Shown here piece after piece: positions 7,209 to 15,980 of a stretch of DNA of 64,000 nucleotides. Under the pieces are notes generated by a model. That model saw nothing but the letters and a program-made list of their open reading frames with translations. It made no database searches and had not been told where the DNA came from. The position numbers were made by a program, and so were the translations under genes. The stretch comes from Chitinophagaceae bacterium (GTDB taxonomy: Bacteria; Bacteroidota; Bacteroidia; Chitinophagales; Chitinophagaceae): assembly GCA_019747705.1 (NCBI GenBank), contig JAIEQM010000006.1, forward strand, positions 25,818-89,817, in the 5' to 3' direction. How positions within the stretch are numbered: the stretch's first letter is position 1; every line of letters begins with the position of its first letter.

Positions 7209-8051
7209 ATGAAAAATAGCTTACTTCTTTTTCTGATTGTTCCCTTTGCATCATTCGCACAAAACACCCATATTGGTTTTCGTTTTGGGTTAGCCAATTA
7301 CCAGGGCGATTTACAGCAACGCCGCTTCACCTTCAGCCAGGCGATGATGGTGGGCAGCATCGGTGCCCGTTATGATTTGAGTGAACATCTTACAGCACGT
7401 GGCTTCATCAGCTATGGTTCACTAAAAGCCGCTGATGCAAAAAATAAAAACAGCTCCTTACAACAGCGCAACTTAAGTTTTGAAACAAGGTTAAAAGAAC
7501 TGGAGCTGAGTATGCAATACAATTTATTTAGTTTAAATGATAAATGGTGGACGCCTTATGTGTTTGCAGGAGGTTCGGTTTTCAACTTTAAATCATTTGC
7601 CAATGATAACGCCGGCAATAAAACCTATTTGCAGCCATTGAGTACCGAAGGTCAGGGTTTTATCGCAGGAAAAAATAATTACAAACGCACACAATTAGCC
7701 ATACCTTTTGGAATTGGTGCCGAGTATGCTTTAAATGAAGATATGCGTATTGGACTGGAGCTTGGCTACCGCAAAACATTTACTGATTATATTGATGATG
7801 TAAGCACCACTTATGTTGATGCAGCACAACTGCTGGCAGCACGTGGAGCCACAGCCGTGCAAATGGCTTATCGTGGCAACGGGGCTTATCCGCCTGCAGG
7901 TTCTTTGCGGGGAAGTGCCAATAATAAAGATGCTTATTATTTTATTCAGCTCACCTTTACCATCCGCCCTTATGTGGATTGGTATAAACGTACTTCAGGA
8001 ATATCTTCATTCAAAAAACAAAAAAGAGTGGGCTGTCCCTCTACGCAGTAA
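7209..8051 (+). CDS. Outer-membrane beta-barrel protein, DUF6089-like
   Basis: 280 residues with a signal peptide ending PFASFAQ (about 1-18). The mature part starts with THIGFRFGLANYQGDL and then alternates hydrophobic and polar strands with aromatic girdle residues. The last strand ends QLTFTIRPYVDWYKR, and a basic tail SSFKKQKRV follows. This pattern is seen in DUF6089/PorG-like barrels of Bacteroidota. PorG-type proteins act with the type IX secretion system, but many homologues have no known role, and I see no T9SS genes nearby. Confidence 0.7.
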   Translation: MKNSLLLFLIVPFASFAQNTHIGFRFGLANYQGDLQQRRFTFSQAMMVGSIGARYDLSEHLTARGFISYGSLKAADAKNKNSSLQQRNLSFETRLKELELSMQYNLFSLNDKWWTPYVFAGGSVFNFKSFANDNAGNKTYLQPLSTEGQGFIAGKNNYKRTQLAIPFGIGAEYALNEDMRIGLELGYRKTFTDYIDDVSTTYVDAAQLLAARGATAVQMAYRGNGAYPPAGSLRGSANNKDAYYFIQLTFTIRPYVDWYKRTSGISSFKKQKRVGCPSTQ

Positions 8052-8127
8052 TTGTTTTTAGTAACCGGCTCTCTTTTTCATGGCAGTGTTTTTGTTGAGC
8101 GAAGCGAAATGGCGAACAAAGCTTCGG

Positions 8128-8161
8128 TGCCACGCTCGTTTCATGGTTCTGTTTCCATGGC
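8128..8161. repeat. Dispersed repeat, copy A (27-bp exact match to 43827-43853)
   Basis: TGCCACGCTCGTTTCATGGT and the 7 following bases recur exactly at 43827-43853, and both copies run into CATGGC. Nearby, TGAGCGAAGCGAA (about 8094) resembles TGAGCGGAGCGAA at about 43898. The block sits between two genes with no supported ORF. Confidence 0.75.
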
Positions 8162-8211
8162 GGCAAAAAGAGCAGCATATCCAAACTCTCCGGCTACTAT
8201 AAAACACTCAC

Positions 8212-8790
8212 TTAAAACTCCTTTACTTTTATCTTATACGCCTTCCCAATTTTTTTTACCGGTTTATATAAACGTTTCAAAGCAAAACCTGAAGCATACA
8301 CAGCTGCAGCAACCGGTAACCGGTTACCGCTGAAACCCAAATCACCATTTAGTAACCCATTTATTACGGTAAGTGCCGTATAGCCAATAGCGCCTGCTCT
8401 TAATATCCATCCGCTTTTAAGCCAGTAAAAAGAAACATTTCCTGCGCTGCGGATGATTTGAAACTTACCCTTCTTATAGTCAATGAGCAATCCTTTACCG
8501 GGTACCATCAGCACATCATGTAATGCATAACCTTCTAATGGAAAACGTGCCGTGTCGTTTACAAACAATCCGAGAGTTACTACTGTGGGGCGTATGTAAA
8601 ACGAGTCCTTCTTAAGAATCATCAGCTCGCCCTTGCGCCAGATATTATTGTATGTTTTGAATGCGAAATAAGAATGAAGCCAGTATTGCTGAACCATTTT
8701 TTTATTTTTAGCAACCGCCAAAACTGTCTGCTGTGAAAAAGCTGTGTAACAATAAAATATAACTGCAAAGAAGAGTAGAAATTTTCTCAT
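8212..8790 (-). CDS. Secreted hypothetical protein
   Basis: 192 residues with a clear signal peptide (about 1-19, ending YTAFSQ). The mature part has a KKDSFYIRPTVVTLG strand-rich region, a short hydrophobic stretch ending GAIGYTALTVINGLL, and a basic C-terminus (RLYKPVKKIGKAYKIKVKEF). I do not recognise a family. It may be an envelope-associated protein. It lies between a repeat-bearing interval and the carotenoid operon, on the same strand as the operon but 76 nt downstream of it. Confidence 0.7.
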   Translation of the reverse strand: MRKFLLFFAVIFYCYTAFSQQTVLAVAKNKKMVQQYWLHSYFAFKTYNNIWRKGELMILKKDSFYIRPTVVTLGLFVNDTARFPLEGYALHDVLMVPGKGLLIDYKKGKFQIIRSAGNVSFYWLKSGWILRAGAIGYTALTVINGLLNGDLGFSGNRLPVAAAVYASGFALKRLYKPVKKIGKAYKIKVKEF

Positions 8791-8866
8791 ACAGAAAAGT
8801 ACAAATTCCGTTTTGCGGGAACATGATTCTTTTTGTTAAATCATTTTTTCCGTAAGTTTTTAACAA

Positions 8867-9580
8867 TTACCTCCGGTTAGCCCTTAGCTTTTCAAATAAC
8901 ACCACATTCATCAATATCAGCAGCATGCCATAAAAAATATCTTCCACGGGAATGTTGTGCATGGGCCAGGGCAAAAACGAAAAGATGCGAAAGCCCAGGT
9001 TTTCGGCATCATTGTAACTTACTACGGGGATAGCAGTTAGAAAACCATTTACGATTAAAAATGGAATAACGATGATGGAATATGAAATTAAAAATGAAGA
9101 GGCATCAAAACCTGTAAACCATTTTTTAAATAAAAATAAAGTACCAATAAAAAGTGCATTGAACAATGCCGTATAAAACGTATAGTCTTTGCCCCATGTT
9201 AATACTGCAATTACAAAAAAAGCTTCGCCCATTAACAATAATGTGCTTCTGCCCCACTTTCTACCGGCTATTTGCGGAAAATAACTGCGGATGCAGCAAT
9301 AGATAAATACACAGCAATAAGGCACCACAAAAAAGAACAGCACTTCTTCAACAGGCAATGAAGATAATTTCACTCCCACCGTATGTGTTTCACTAAAACT
9401 CCACACACCGTTTCTTGTTTTCATTTCATCCCACACAATAAAAAACAAAGCCGGAAGAATCATTGCAGGGAAAAGATATTTCCATTGTTTGTAATAAGCT
9501 ACTTTTTTATCGAAGCTTAACAACAACGGGCCCGCAAGGGATGCGGCCAGCAGAATAAAATAAGTGTAGTGTAAATTCAA
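8867..9580 (-). CDS. crtYcd: Lycopene cyclase, fused CrtYc/CrtYd type
   Basis: A 237-residue membrane protein with about seven hydrophobic segments. It contains two copies of the lycopene cyclase domain signature: FFIVWDEMKTRNGVWSF with LPVEEVLFFFVVPY (about 46-100), and the second half with NIPVEDIFYGMLLI near 210. It converts a psi end of lycopene into a beta ring. With CruF and CrtD genes present, it probably acts on one end and yields gamma-carotene. It is the last gene of the carotenoid operon, 6 nt after crtZ. Confidence 0.88.
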   Translation of the reverse strand: MNLHYTYFILLAASLAGPLLLSFDKKVAYYKQWKYLFPAMILPALFFIVWDEMKTRNGVWSFSETHTVGVKLSSLPVEEVLFFFVVPYCCVFIYCCIRSYFPQIAGRKWGRSTLLLMGEAFFVIAVLTWGKDYTFYTALFNALFIGTLFLFKKWFTGFDASSFLISYSIIVIPFLIVNGFLTAIPVVSYNDAENLGFRIFSFLPWPMHNIPVEDIFYGMLLILMNVVLFEKLRANRR

Positions 9581-9586
9581 CTGCAG

Positions 9587-10069
9587 TTATTTGATGTTGG
9601 GGTTGAGCTGTTTTTCTTTCCGCACTTTATCCCGGTATTTTTTTGCCACCAGCAGCATACCAAAACTTTCGCCATCATATTTATCCAAGTGCTTGTGATG
9701 CATTTTATGTGCCCAGCGTATGGCACGCACATAGGTACTGTTCCATCTTGAAAATATTTTGAACCGCTGGTGAATAATAATATCATGCACTATAAAATAG
9801 GCCAAACCATACATAGCAATACCGGCGCCAATACTCACTACCCAATACACCTGGTACATCAAACCCAGCATTATACACAACCAGCTGGGTATGGCAAAAA
9901 TTAAAAAGAAGGCATCGTTCTTTTCAAAGAAATGCCCACGTGGCTGATGATGATCTTCATGCAAATACCAGAGAAAACCATGCATCACATATTTATGGGT
10001 GAGCCATGTAATGCCTTCCATTATCAAAAAAACAAAGAAGGCCAGTGCGATGTATAAAAAGAGACTCAT
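9587..10069 (-). CDS. crtZ: Beta-carotene 3-hydroxylase
   Basis: A 160-residue membrane di-iron hydroxylase of the fatty-acid-hydroxylase superfamily that adds the 3-OH to a beta ring. The histidine clusters are all present: HKYVMH (25-30), HEDHH (37-41), HDIIIH near 95 and HKMHHKH near 121. The length matches bacteroidetal CrtZ. The start overlaps the end of the cruF-like gene by 4 nt. Confidence 0.92.
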   Translation of the reverse strand: MSLFLYIALAFFVFLIMEGITWLTHKYVMHGFLWYLHEDHHQPRGHFFEKNDAFFLIFAIPSWLCIMLGLMYQVYWVVSIGAGIAMYGLAYFIVHDIIIHQRFKIFSRWNSTYVRAIRWAHKMHHKHLDKYDGESFGMLLVAKKYRDKVRKEKQLNPNIK

Positions 10070-10758
10070 AAAAATGTTCTTAGTAAAAGAAAAAAAAGTA
10101 ACTGAATTAACAACAAATGTAAAGCGAATTGGTTGTTCTTTTTAAAAGGGAGCAATCTGAAAATGAGCAGCAGTAAAGCACTCACTAAAAACCAGCTCCA
10201 GTAATTCTTAAACGGAATACTGCCATCACCTGCCCATTGCCAAAAACCAAGTTTCACCGCCACGGGTTCCATCACCCAGTCAAAAAAAGTGGCCAGCAAA
10301 GCGCCATCCAGTACAATGGCCCAGAAACCTACATTCTCCCGCTGCGGCATACCGGCATCTTTAAGGCGGTTCCATATTTTATTTAACATGAACTGCACAC
10401 TTACCCCGCAGCAATAAATAATAATGAACCAGTTAACTCCAATGATAAAGGGCACACCTTTCCATCCTGCGCCAAGAGCAGACAAATATTGATACTGCCC
10501 AAATAACAACTGGTAATTAACACCCAGAAATTCAGCAAAAAAACCAACAGCAAAACAAATGAGTGCAAACAACCAGAAATAAAAATTGCGATCCCTTTGT
10601 GTAAAAATAATTAATGCATAACTCAGCAACATGTTCAATGGCGTGAGCGCTGCAAAAAAATCTTTATCATAAAATAAAATACCTGCCAGTCCAACTGTAT
10701 GAAAGAGGATGGCGGTACTTATTGCAATGGTTTGTTTATGTTGATGAATAAAACTCAA
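10066..10758 (-). CDS. cruF: Carotenoid 1,2-hydratase, CruF-like
   Basis: A 230-residue polytopic protein of the DUF422 / carotenoid-synthesis family. It has family-type segments GVPFIIGVNWFIIIYCCG, LDGALLATFFDWVMEPVAVKLGFW and NYWSWFLVS. CruF hydrates the acyclic end of gamma-carotene-type pigments to a 1'-OH. It overlaps crtD by 4 nt upstream and crtZ by 4 nt downstream, which indicates translational coupling. The assignment as hydratase is from family and context. Confidence 0.82.
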   Translation of the reverse strand: MSFIHQHKQTIAISTAILFHTVGLAGILFYDKDFFAALTPLNMLLSYALIIFTQRDRNFYFWLFALICFAVGFFAEFLGVNYQLLFGQYQYLSALGAGWKGVPFIIGVNWFIIIYCCGVSVQFMLNKIWNRLKDAGMPQRENVGFWAIVLDGALLATFFDWVMEPVAVKLGFWQWAGDGSIPFKNYWSWFLVSALLLLIFRLLPFKKNNQFALHLLLIQLLFFLLLRTFL

Positions 10759-12245
10759 TGCGTTTTTATTTTATAATCTGATGCCACCAGTTTGCTCACA
10801 ATTTCAGCGCTTTTAAAACAGAGGGGGATACCGCCGCCGGGATGCACACTGCCGCCGCAAAAATATAAGCCTTTGACAGATGATAGAAAATTGGGATGAC
10901 GTTTGAATGCCGCCATCCTGTTATTACTGCTGGTTCCGTATAAAGCACCCAAATAAGAACCAGTGCGGTTTTCAATGGTGATGGGGTCCAGTGTTTCTTC
11001 CAGTTCTATAGCATCGCCTATATTTTCATTTAATACTTTGGAAATTTTTTGAATAATATTTTGCTTCAACTCTTGTTTTACCTGCTCCCAGTTCTGTTGG
11101 GTATGTGCCGGTGCATTGATTAATACAAACCAGTTTTCTTTTTTTTCAGGCGCCTGCCCTGCTTCCATTTTAGAAGTGATGTTTACATAAACCGTAGGGT
11201 CGCTATACAATTGCTTTCGCTTAAAAATAAAATCAAACTCTGCTTTATAATTTCCTGAAAAGAAAATATTGTGCAAGTGCAGTTGCGGAAATTCTTTTTT
11301 CATACCCCAGTAAAAAATAACGCCGCTGCAACTGCGTTCCTGTTTTAATAGCCTGGTAGATTTGCTTTCATCTTTCAGCAAATTCCTGTACGTGAAATAA
11401 ACATCCGCATTACTCACCACTGCATCAGCAAAATAATTTTCATCATTCACCACCACGCCTTTTACTTTTCCCTGGTGCTGAATAATATTTTGAACAGATG
11501 AATTAAATTCAAACCTCACCCCCTTTTTTAAAGCCAGTTGGTACAATGCATTGGTAATGCTGATCATTCCGCCTTTTGGATAGAAGGTTCCTTCATTTAA
11601 CTCCAGGTGCGGAATCAAACTCATCATACCCGGTGTTTGGTAAGGGTTGCTTCCGTTATAAGTGGCAAACCGGTTGAACAACTGAATGGTTTGCGGGTTG
11701 TAAAATTGTTGCTGATTGTAGCCATGAAGCGTGCCAAATAAATAAGGGAACTTAACATTTCCAAGCGCCTTCATAATTGAAGGCTGTAACCATGTTTTTC
11801 TTTTATGTAAAGAATTATTGAGGAAAACAGCGCCAATTGACTCATACAACTTTTTACTCTTTGCAAGATACCGGGATAAACTGCCGGGCTCCTCCCCCAT
11901 TACCTGCTGCAGTTCATGTTCAAACTGCTGTGCATCCGTATAAGCATTCAGCACTTTTCCATCATCATAAAAATAGCGGCAGGATAGTGGAACATTGGAG
12001 TACTGAAAATAAGACTCTATATTTTCATCTGCATCGTTAAATAACTGTTCAATGTTTTGCGGCTGTGTAAAAAGTGACGGACCTGCATCAAAACGATATC
12101 CTTCTTTTTCAATCAGTGATAATTTACCACCGGGATAGCTGTTGCGTTCAAATACCGTTGTTTCAAACCCCTGAACAGATAAGCGTATGGCGGTGGCCAA
12201 ACCTGCCACCCCGCTTCCAATAACAATAGCTTTATGCTGATGCAT
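10755..12245 (-). CDS. crtD: Carotenoid desaturase, CrtD-like (1-hydroxycarotenoid 3,4-desaturase)
   Basis: A FAD-dependent carotenoid desaturase of 496 residues. The Rossmann motif VIGSGVAGLATAIRL is at the N-terminus, ERNSYPGGKLS follows, and the C-terminal FAD signature is GLYFCGGSVHPGGGIPL. I chose the ATG at 12245 (MHQHKAIVIGSG); an ATG 48 nt upstream would add residues unlike the family and reach further into idi. This start overlaps idi by 14 nt. It is a paralogue of the crtI gene at 13649. Its position next to cruF suggests CrtD, while the other copy next to crtB is the better CrtI candidate. Confidence 0.8.
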   Translation of the reverse strand: MHQHKAIVIGSGVAGLATAIRLSVQGFETTVFERNSYPGGKLSLIEKEGYRFDAGPSLFTQPQNIEQLFNDADENIESYFQYSNVPLSCRYFYDDGKVLNAYTDAQQFEHELQQVMGEEPGSLSRYLAKSKKLYESIGAVFLNNSLHKRKTWLQPSIMKALGNVKFPYLFGTLHGYNQQQFYNPQTIQLFNRFATYNGSNPYQTPGMMSLIPHLELNEGTFYPKGGMISITNALYQLALKKGVRFEFNSSVQNIIQHQGKVKGVVVNDENYFADAVVSNADVYFTYRNLLKDESKSTRLLKQERSCSGVIFYWGMKKEFPQLHLHNIFFSGNYKAEFDFIFKRKQLYSDPTVYVNITSKMEAGQAPEKKENWFVLINAPAHTQQNWEQVKQELKQNIIQKISKVLNENIGDAIELEETLDPITIENRTGSYLGALYGTSSNNRMAAFKRHPNFLSSVKGLYFCGGSVHPGGGIPLCFKSAEIVSKLVASDYKIKTH

Positions 12246-12768
12246 GTGCAAATTTATCTTTTTGCATCCATTTAGCCAGTAGTGGAAATGCAATCTTAAA
12301 CCACTCAGTGTAATGATGGGGTATCGTTTCCAGATCAGATTGAATTTCAGTCATTGTTTTAAAGGTAATATCGCTTACTTCTTCTTTGTTCAGGTTCATT
12401 TCGCCATCGTATGTTCCAACAAATACATGATCAAATTCATATTCCGTTAAGCCATTATCAAAAGAAGCTTTATAGGTAAAATCAAATGCTTTTTCAATAG
12501 ATGTTACAAAACCCAGTTCTTCATTCATTCTGCGTTCAGCCGCTGCTTTTGTTTCTTCACCCGGATGGGGATGTGAGCAGCAGGCATTCGTCCATAAACC
12601 CGGGCTGTGATATTTTGATAAGGCCCTTTGCTGCAGCAGCATCAATCTATTTTTATTAAAAATAAAAACACTGAACGCCCGGTGTAAAACTGCTTTTTCA
12701 TGAGCTTCCATTTTTTCCATTACACCAATGGGCTCATCCTGTTCATTTACTAAAATCACTTGCTGCAT
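12232..12768 (-). CDS. idi: Isopentenyl-diphosphate delta-isomerase, type 1
   Basis: A 178-residue Nudix-fold enzyme that interconverts IPP and DMAPP, feeding isoprenoids to the carotenoid pathway. Key motifs are TNACCSHPHPGEE (60-72), with the catalytic Cys and metal-binding His, and ERRMNEELGF. The acidic EYEFDHVF stretch is near residue 110. The gene lies 30 nt after crtB and overlaps crtD by 14 nt. Type 1 enzymes need Mg2+ or Mn2+ and no flavin. Confidence 0.95.
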   Translation of the reverse strand: MQQVILVNEQDEPIGVMEKMEAHEKAVLHRAFSVFIFNKNRLMLLQQRALSKYHSPGLWTNACCSHPHPGEETKAAAERRMNEELGFVTSIEKAFDFTYKASFDNGLTEYEFDHVFVGTYDGEMNLNKEEVSDITFKTMTEIQSDLETIPHHYTEWFKIAFPLLAKWMQKDKFAHASA

Positions 12769-12798
12769 AATGTAAATTAAGATACACTTCCGTATGTG

Positions 12799-13635
12799 TT
12801 ACATAATATTTAGCTGGTTGCGTACACCTGCACGCAAAAGAATCATTATTTTTCCGTAGTTGGGAATACGGATGCGTTCGTTCAGGATACCTGCAGGTTG
12901 CAGCTTTTTTATCTTTTTAAAAAGGGAGAGATAATACTTATACGCCACATACACACCAAACCTTGCTTTTGCCGGTAACATCAGGATACCTTCATAGGCA
13001 TGATTAAAATCTTTTTGAATGTCCGCTTCAATTTCTGCTTTCTGCCGGGGTGTGAAGTTGGAAAAATCAAGCCCGGGAAAATACGTTCTGTTAAGCGATG
13101 CATAGTCAGCTTTTACATCACGTAAAAAATTTACTTTTTGAAAAGCGGCGCCCAATGATTGTGCATAAGGCTTCAGTTTTTCATAAGCCGCAGCATCTCC
13201 TTCCAGGAAAACATACAAACAAATAAGGCCCACCACTTCTGCACTGCCGTAAATATATTCGTTAAAAGAAAGATGGCTGTATGTTTTACGGTCAAGGTCC
13301 ATTTCCATGCTTTTGAAAAAAGCATCAATCAATGCAGGATTAATTTTGTATTCATTCACTGTGAGCTGGAAACTGTGCAGGATAGGGTTTAAACTGATAC
13401 CACGTGCAATAGCATCATAAGTTTCTTTTTTAAACAGCAGCAGCAGTTCCTCTTTATTATGCTCATGGAAGGTATCCACAATTTCATCAGTAAAACGTAC
13501 AAAGCCATAAATGTTATGAATGGGCTGGCGGAGATCTTTATGCAGCAAACGGATGGATGATGAAAACGAAGTACTGTAACTCTCCGTTGTCATGCGGCTG
13601 CATAATTGACTCACATCATGAAACAGTTGCATCAT
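12799..13635 (-). CDS. crtB: Phytoene synthase
   Basis: It condenses two GGPP to phytoene (squalene/phytoene synthase family). The two Asp-rich motifs are visible: RFTDEIVD near residue 50 and FLRDVKADY near 175, plus GSAEVVGLICLYVF between them. I chose the ATG ATG pair at 13635/13632 (MMQLFHDVSQLCSR), 13 nt after the crtI stop. A longer ORF from 13695 would overlap crtI by 47 nt and add a non-family Lys/Trp-rich start. The result is 278 residues. No GGPP synthase gene (crtE) is in the window. Confidence 0.92.
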   Translation of the reverse strand: MMQLFHDVSQLCSRMTTESYSTSFSSSIRLLHKDLRQPIHNIYGFVRFTDEIVDTFHEHNKEELLLLFKKETYDAIARGISLNPILHSFQLTVNEYKINPALIDAFFKSMEMDLDRKTYSHLSFNEYIYGSAEVVGLICLYVFLEGDAAAYEKLKPYAQSLGAAFQKVNFLRDVKADYASLNRTYFPGLDFSNFTPRQKAEIEADIQKDFNHAYEGILMLPAKARFGVYVAYKYYLSLFKKIKKLQPAGILNERIRIPNYGKIMILLRAGVRNQLNIM

Positions 13636-13648
13636 ACAGTTTCGAAAT

Positions 13649-15121
13649 TTATTTTTTGAACTCTTTGTTTGCCAGTTTTGCCACCACTTCGCCACTTATT
13701 AACGCCGGGGGAACACCCGGGCCCGGAACAGTTAACTGACCGGTGAAATACAAGTTACTTACTTTTTTGCTCTTACAGGCAGGTTTAAGATTAGCTGTTT
13801 GCAATAATGTATTTGCCAATCCGTATGCATTGCCTTTAAAGGAGTTATACTCACGCTTAAAATCAGAAACTGAAAAAGATTGCTTTACAATTATATGATC
13901 GGCAATTGATTCTCCTGTACGTTCTTCAAATCGTTTAACAATTTTTTGAAAATATTGTTCTCTTATTTCTTCAGAATCTCCTGCTAAATCAGCCGCAACC
14001 GGAATTAAAAAGAACATGTTCTCACATCCGGGAGGTGCGCCGCTCTTATCGGTTACCGTTGTAACACTCACATAAAACAACGGATCTGAAGGCCATTGGG
14101 GATGTGTATAAATTTCTGCACCGTGTTTTTTAAAATCTGTATCAAAAAACAGCATGTGATGCGGAACTGTTTGAAGTTTTTTATTGATACCCGCATAATA
14201 AAGTAAACAGGAAGGCGCCATCACCCGTTTGTTCCAGTAGGCATCAGAATAATTTCTGTATTGGGGTGGCAGCAGTTTTGTTTCTGTGTGATGATAATCT
14301 GCACTGCTGATAACAATATCAGCATTAATAAAAACATCATTACTTACAACACCTGTTGCTTTTCCGTCTGCCACTTTTATCTCCGTAACATTCTGTTCAA
14401 ACTTAAATGCAACTCCCTGCTCTTTTGCCAAACGGTACATACCCTCCACAATGCTGTACATTCCCCCCTGTGGAAACCAGGTACCCAATTTTACATCAGC
14501 AAAATTCATAAGACTGTATAATGCAGGGATGTTTTGAGGCAAGGCACCAAGGAATAAAACAGGAAACTCCATCAATTCAATCAGCCTTTCATCTTTAAAA
14601 AATTTTCGTACATGTTTGCTGATGGAGGTAAATACATCAAGTTTGAACAATCCTTTCACCAACTCTGCATCAATAAACTCTGCAAAAGACTGGCCTGGTT
14701 TAAATACCAGTTTATTAATACCCACATTATATTTATAAGCAGCCTCCGCCATAAACTGATCCAGTTTGTTGCCGCTGCCCGGTTCTATTTTTTCAAAAGA
14801 TTGTTTGAGCAATTGATAATCCGCCGCCACATCCAGCATGTCTTTTTTAAAATAAACCCTGTAAGATGGATCCAGGCGATGAAGCTGATAATAATCTGAA
14901 ACTTGTTTACCAAACTGAGCAAAATAACGTTCAAATACATCCGGCATCCAGTACCAGCTTGGCCCCATATCAAATGTAAAACCATTCACCTCCAGCTTGC
15001 GTGCACGGCCGCCGGGCAATGAATGTTTTTCCAATACAGTTACATCCCATCCCTGTTTAGCAAGAAAGGAAGAAGCTGCAAGTCCGGAAAAACCTGTTCC
15101 GATAACTATAGCTTTTGGCAC
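13649..15121 (-). CDS. crtI: Phytoene desaturase
   Basis: A 490-residue FAD-dependent desaturase, probably converting phytoene to lycopene. The dinucleotide-binding motif is AIVIGTGFSGLAASSFLAKQ (4-23), followed by EKHSLPGGRARK and FDMGPSWYWMPDVF. The C-terminal signature is NLYFTGQLTVPGPGVPPALI. It starts 18 nt after the sigma factor gene and leads into crtB, the common crtI-crtB arrangement in Bacteroidota. It differs from the CrtD-like paralogue mainly in its substrate-facing middle. Confidence 0.92.
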   Translation of the reverse strand: MPKAIVIGTGFSGLAASSFLAKQGWDVTVLEKHSLPGGRARKLEVNGFTFDMGPSWYWMPDVFERYFAQFGKQVSDYYQLHRLDPSYRVYFKKDMLDVAADYQLLKQSFEKIEPGSGNKLDQFMAEAAYKYNVGINKLVFKPGQSFAEFIDAELVKGLFKLDVFTSISKHVRKFFKDERLIELMEFPVLFLGALPQNIPALYSLMNFADVKLGTWFPQGGMYSIVEGMYRLAKEQGVAFKFEQNVTEIKVADGKATGVVSNDVFINADIVISSADYHHTETKLLPPQYRNYSDAYWNKRVMAPSCLLYYAGINKKLQTVPHHMLFFDTDFKKHGAEIYTHPQWPSDPLFYVSVTTVTDKSGAPPGCENMFFLIPVAADLAGDSEEIREQYFQKIVKRFEERTGESIADHIIVKQSFSVSDFKREYNSFKGNAYGLANTLLQTANLKPACKSKKVSNLYFTGQLTVPGPGVPPALISGEVVAKLANKEFKK

Positions 15122-15139
15122 AAATAATAAGAAGGTTGA

Positions 15140-15640
15140 CTAATTACGGCTTATCTGCTCTTTCAGCAATTTACGTGCAAAATGAATACGGCTTTTAATG
15201 GTACCCAAAGGCTCACTTAAAGCCTCAGCAATTTCATGATATTTGAACCCTTCAAAATAAAGCATGAAGGGGTTTTTGAAAATTTCGGGCAGGTTATGAA
15301 CCGCATTTTGTATTTCCTTCATCCTCAAAGTACGTTCAGCGTCATTACTCACAGTAGGCTGCTGGTAGTTCAAAAGGAAGTCATTGGGTGTTGAATCAAA
15401 AATGGTATTTTGTTTAACACGCCGGCGGTAATTATTGATGAAGATATTCCGCATAATGGTATAAAGCCATGCCTTAATATTGGTACCTACATTATACTTT
15501 TCCTTGTTTGCCAGTGCACGGAACATAGTCTCCTGCAGAAGGTCTTTTGCCGTCTCATTGTCCCTGGTAAGGGTAAAAGCAAAAGGCTTTAAAAAATCTG
15601 TATTGCTCACAAGCATTTGGTTGAATTCGACAGTTGACAT
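15140..15640 (-). CDS. ECF-type RNA polymerase sigma factor heading the carotenoid operon
   Basis: 166 residues with sigma region 2 (about 14-80: FAFTLTRDNETAKDLLQETM, then AWLYTIMRNIFINNYRR) and region 4 (about 108-165: LPEIFKNPFMLYFEGFKYHE, then GTIKSRIHFARKLL). The gene is 18 nt upstream of crtI and co-directional with all carotenoid genes, so it probably controls the operon, perhaps in response to light or oxidative stress as CarQ does in Myxococcus. No adjacent anti-sigma factor is visible, so the signal is unknown. It carries its own putative promoter. Confidence 0.88.
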   Translation of the reverse strand: MSTVEFNQMLVSNTDFLKPFAFTLTRDNETAKDLLQETMFRALANKEKYNVGTNIKAWLYTIMRNIFINNYRRRVKQNTIFDSTPNDFLLNYQQPTVSNDAERTLRMKEIQNAVHNLPEIFKNPFMLYFEGFKYHEIAEALSEPLGTIKSRIHFARKLLKEQISRN

Positions 15641-15668
15641 GGCTAATACTGTTTAATGATTGATAGCT

Positions 15669-15701
15669 CAAATTTAAACAATAGTTCCTGAACCAGCCAA
15701 A
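15669..15701 (-). promoter_or_regulatory. Putative promoter of the sigma factor-carotenoid operon
   Basis: On the minus strand, TTTG (15701-15698), a 21-nt spacer and TAAATTTG (15676-15669) fit the Bacteroidota promoter pattern. The leader to the ATG at 15640 would be about 20 nt. This is a housekeeping-type promoter, so basal transcription of the operon need not depend on the ECF factor itself. Confidence 0.55.
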
Positions 15702-15931
15702 TTTTTGTTTAACATTTTTTGTTAAAAACTAAAACATTTTAAACCAACCAGCTATAAAAAAGGGGGAATTCATAACCTCATATTCATATAAGTGATAAAC
15801 TTTAGAATGCCGCTTACATGGCCAAAAAAAGTTTGTGCCTGAGGGCTGAATTAACCTGTTGGAAATAACGTTTGTGAGACATGCTCTTAAAAAAACAGAT
15901 GAAGGATTTATAAAAAAATCTCCTTAAAATA

Positions 15932-15963
15932 TTTGGTTTATAAAATAAACTACTTTAATTTTG
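15932..15963 (+). promoter_or_regulatory. Putative promoter of the TonB receptor gene
   Basis: TTTG (15932-15935), a 20-nt spacer and TAATTTTG (15956-15963). It places the start point about 10 nt before the ATG at 15981 and argues against the longer reading frame that begins at 15933. Confidence 0.6.
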
Positions 15964-15980
15964 AGACAAATTTAGAAATC

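Noticed and set aside
12246..12293. Longer start for the CrtD-like desaturase
   Set aside because: The extra 16 residues precede the Rossmann motif without family similarity and extend the overlap with idi.
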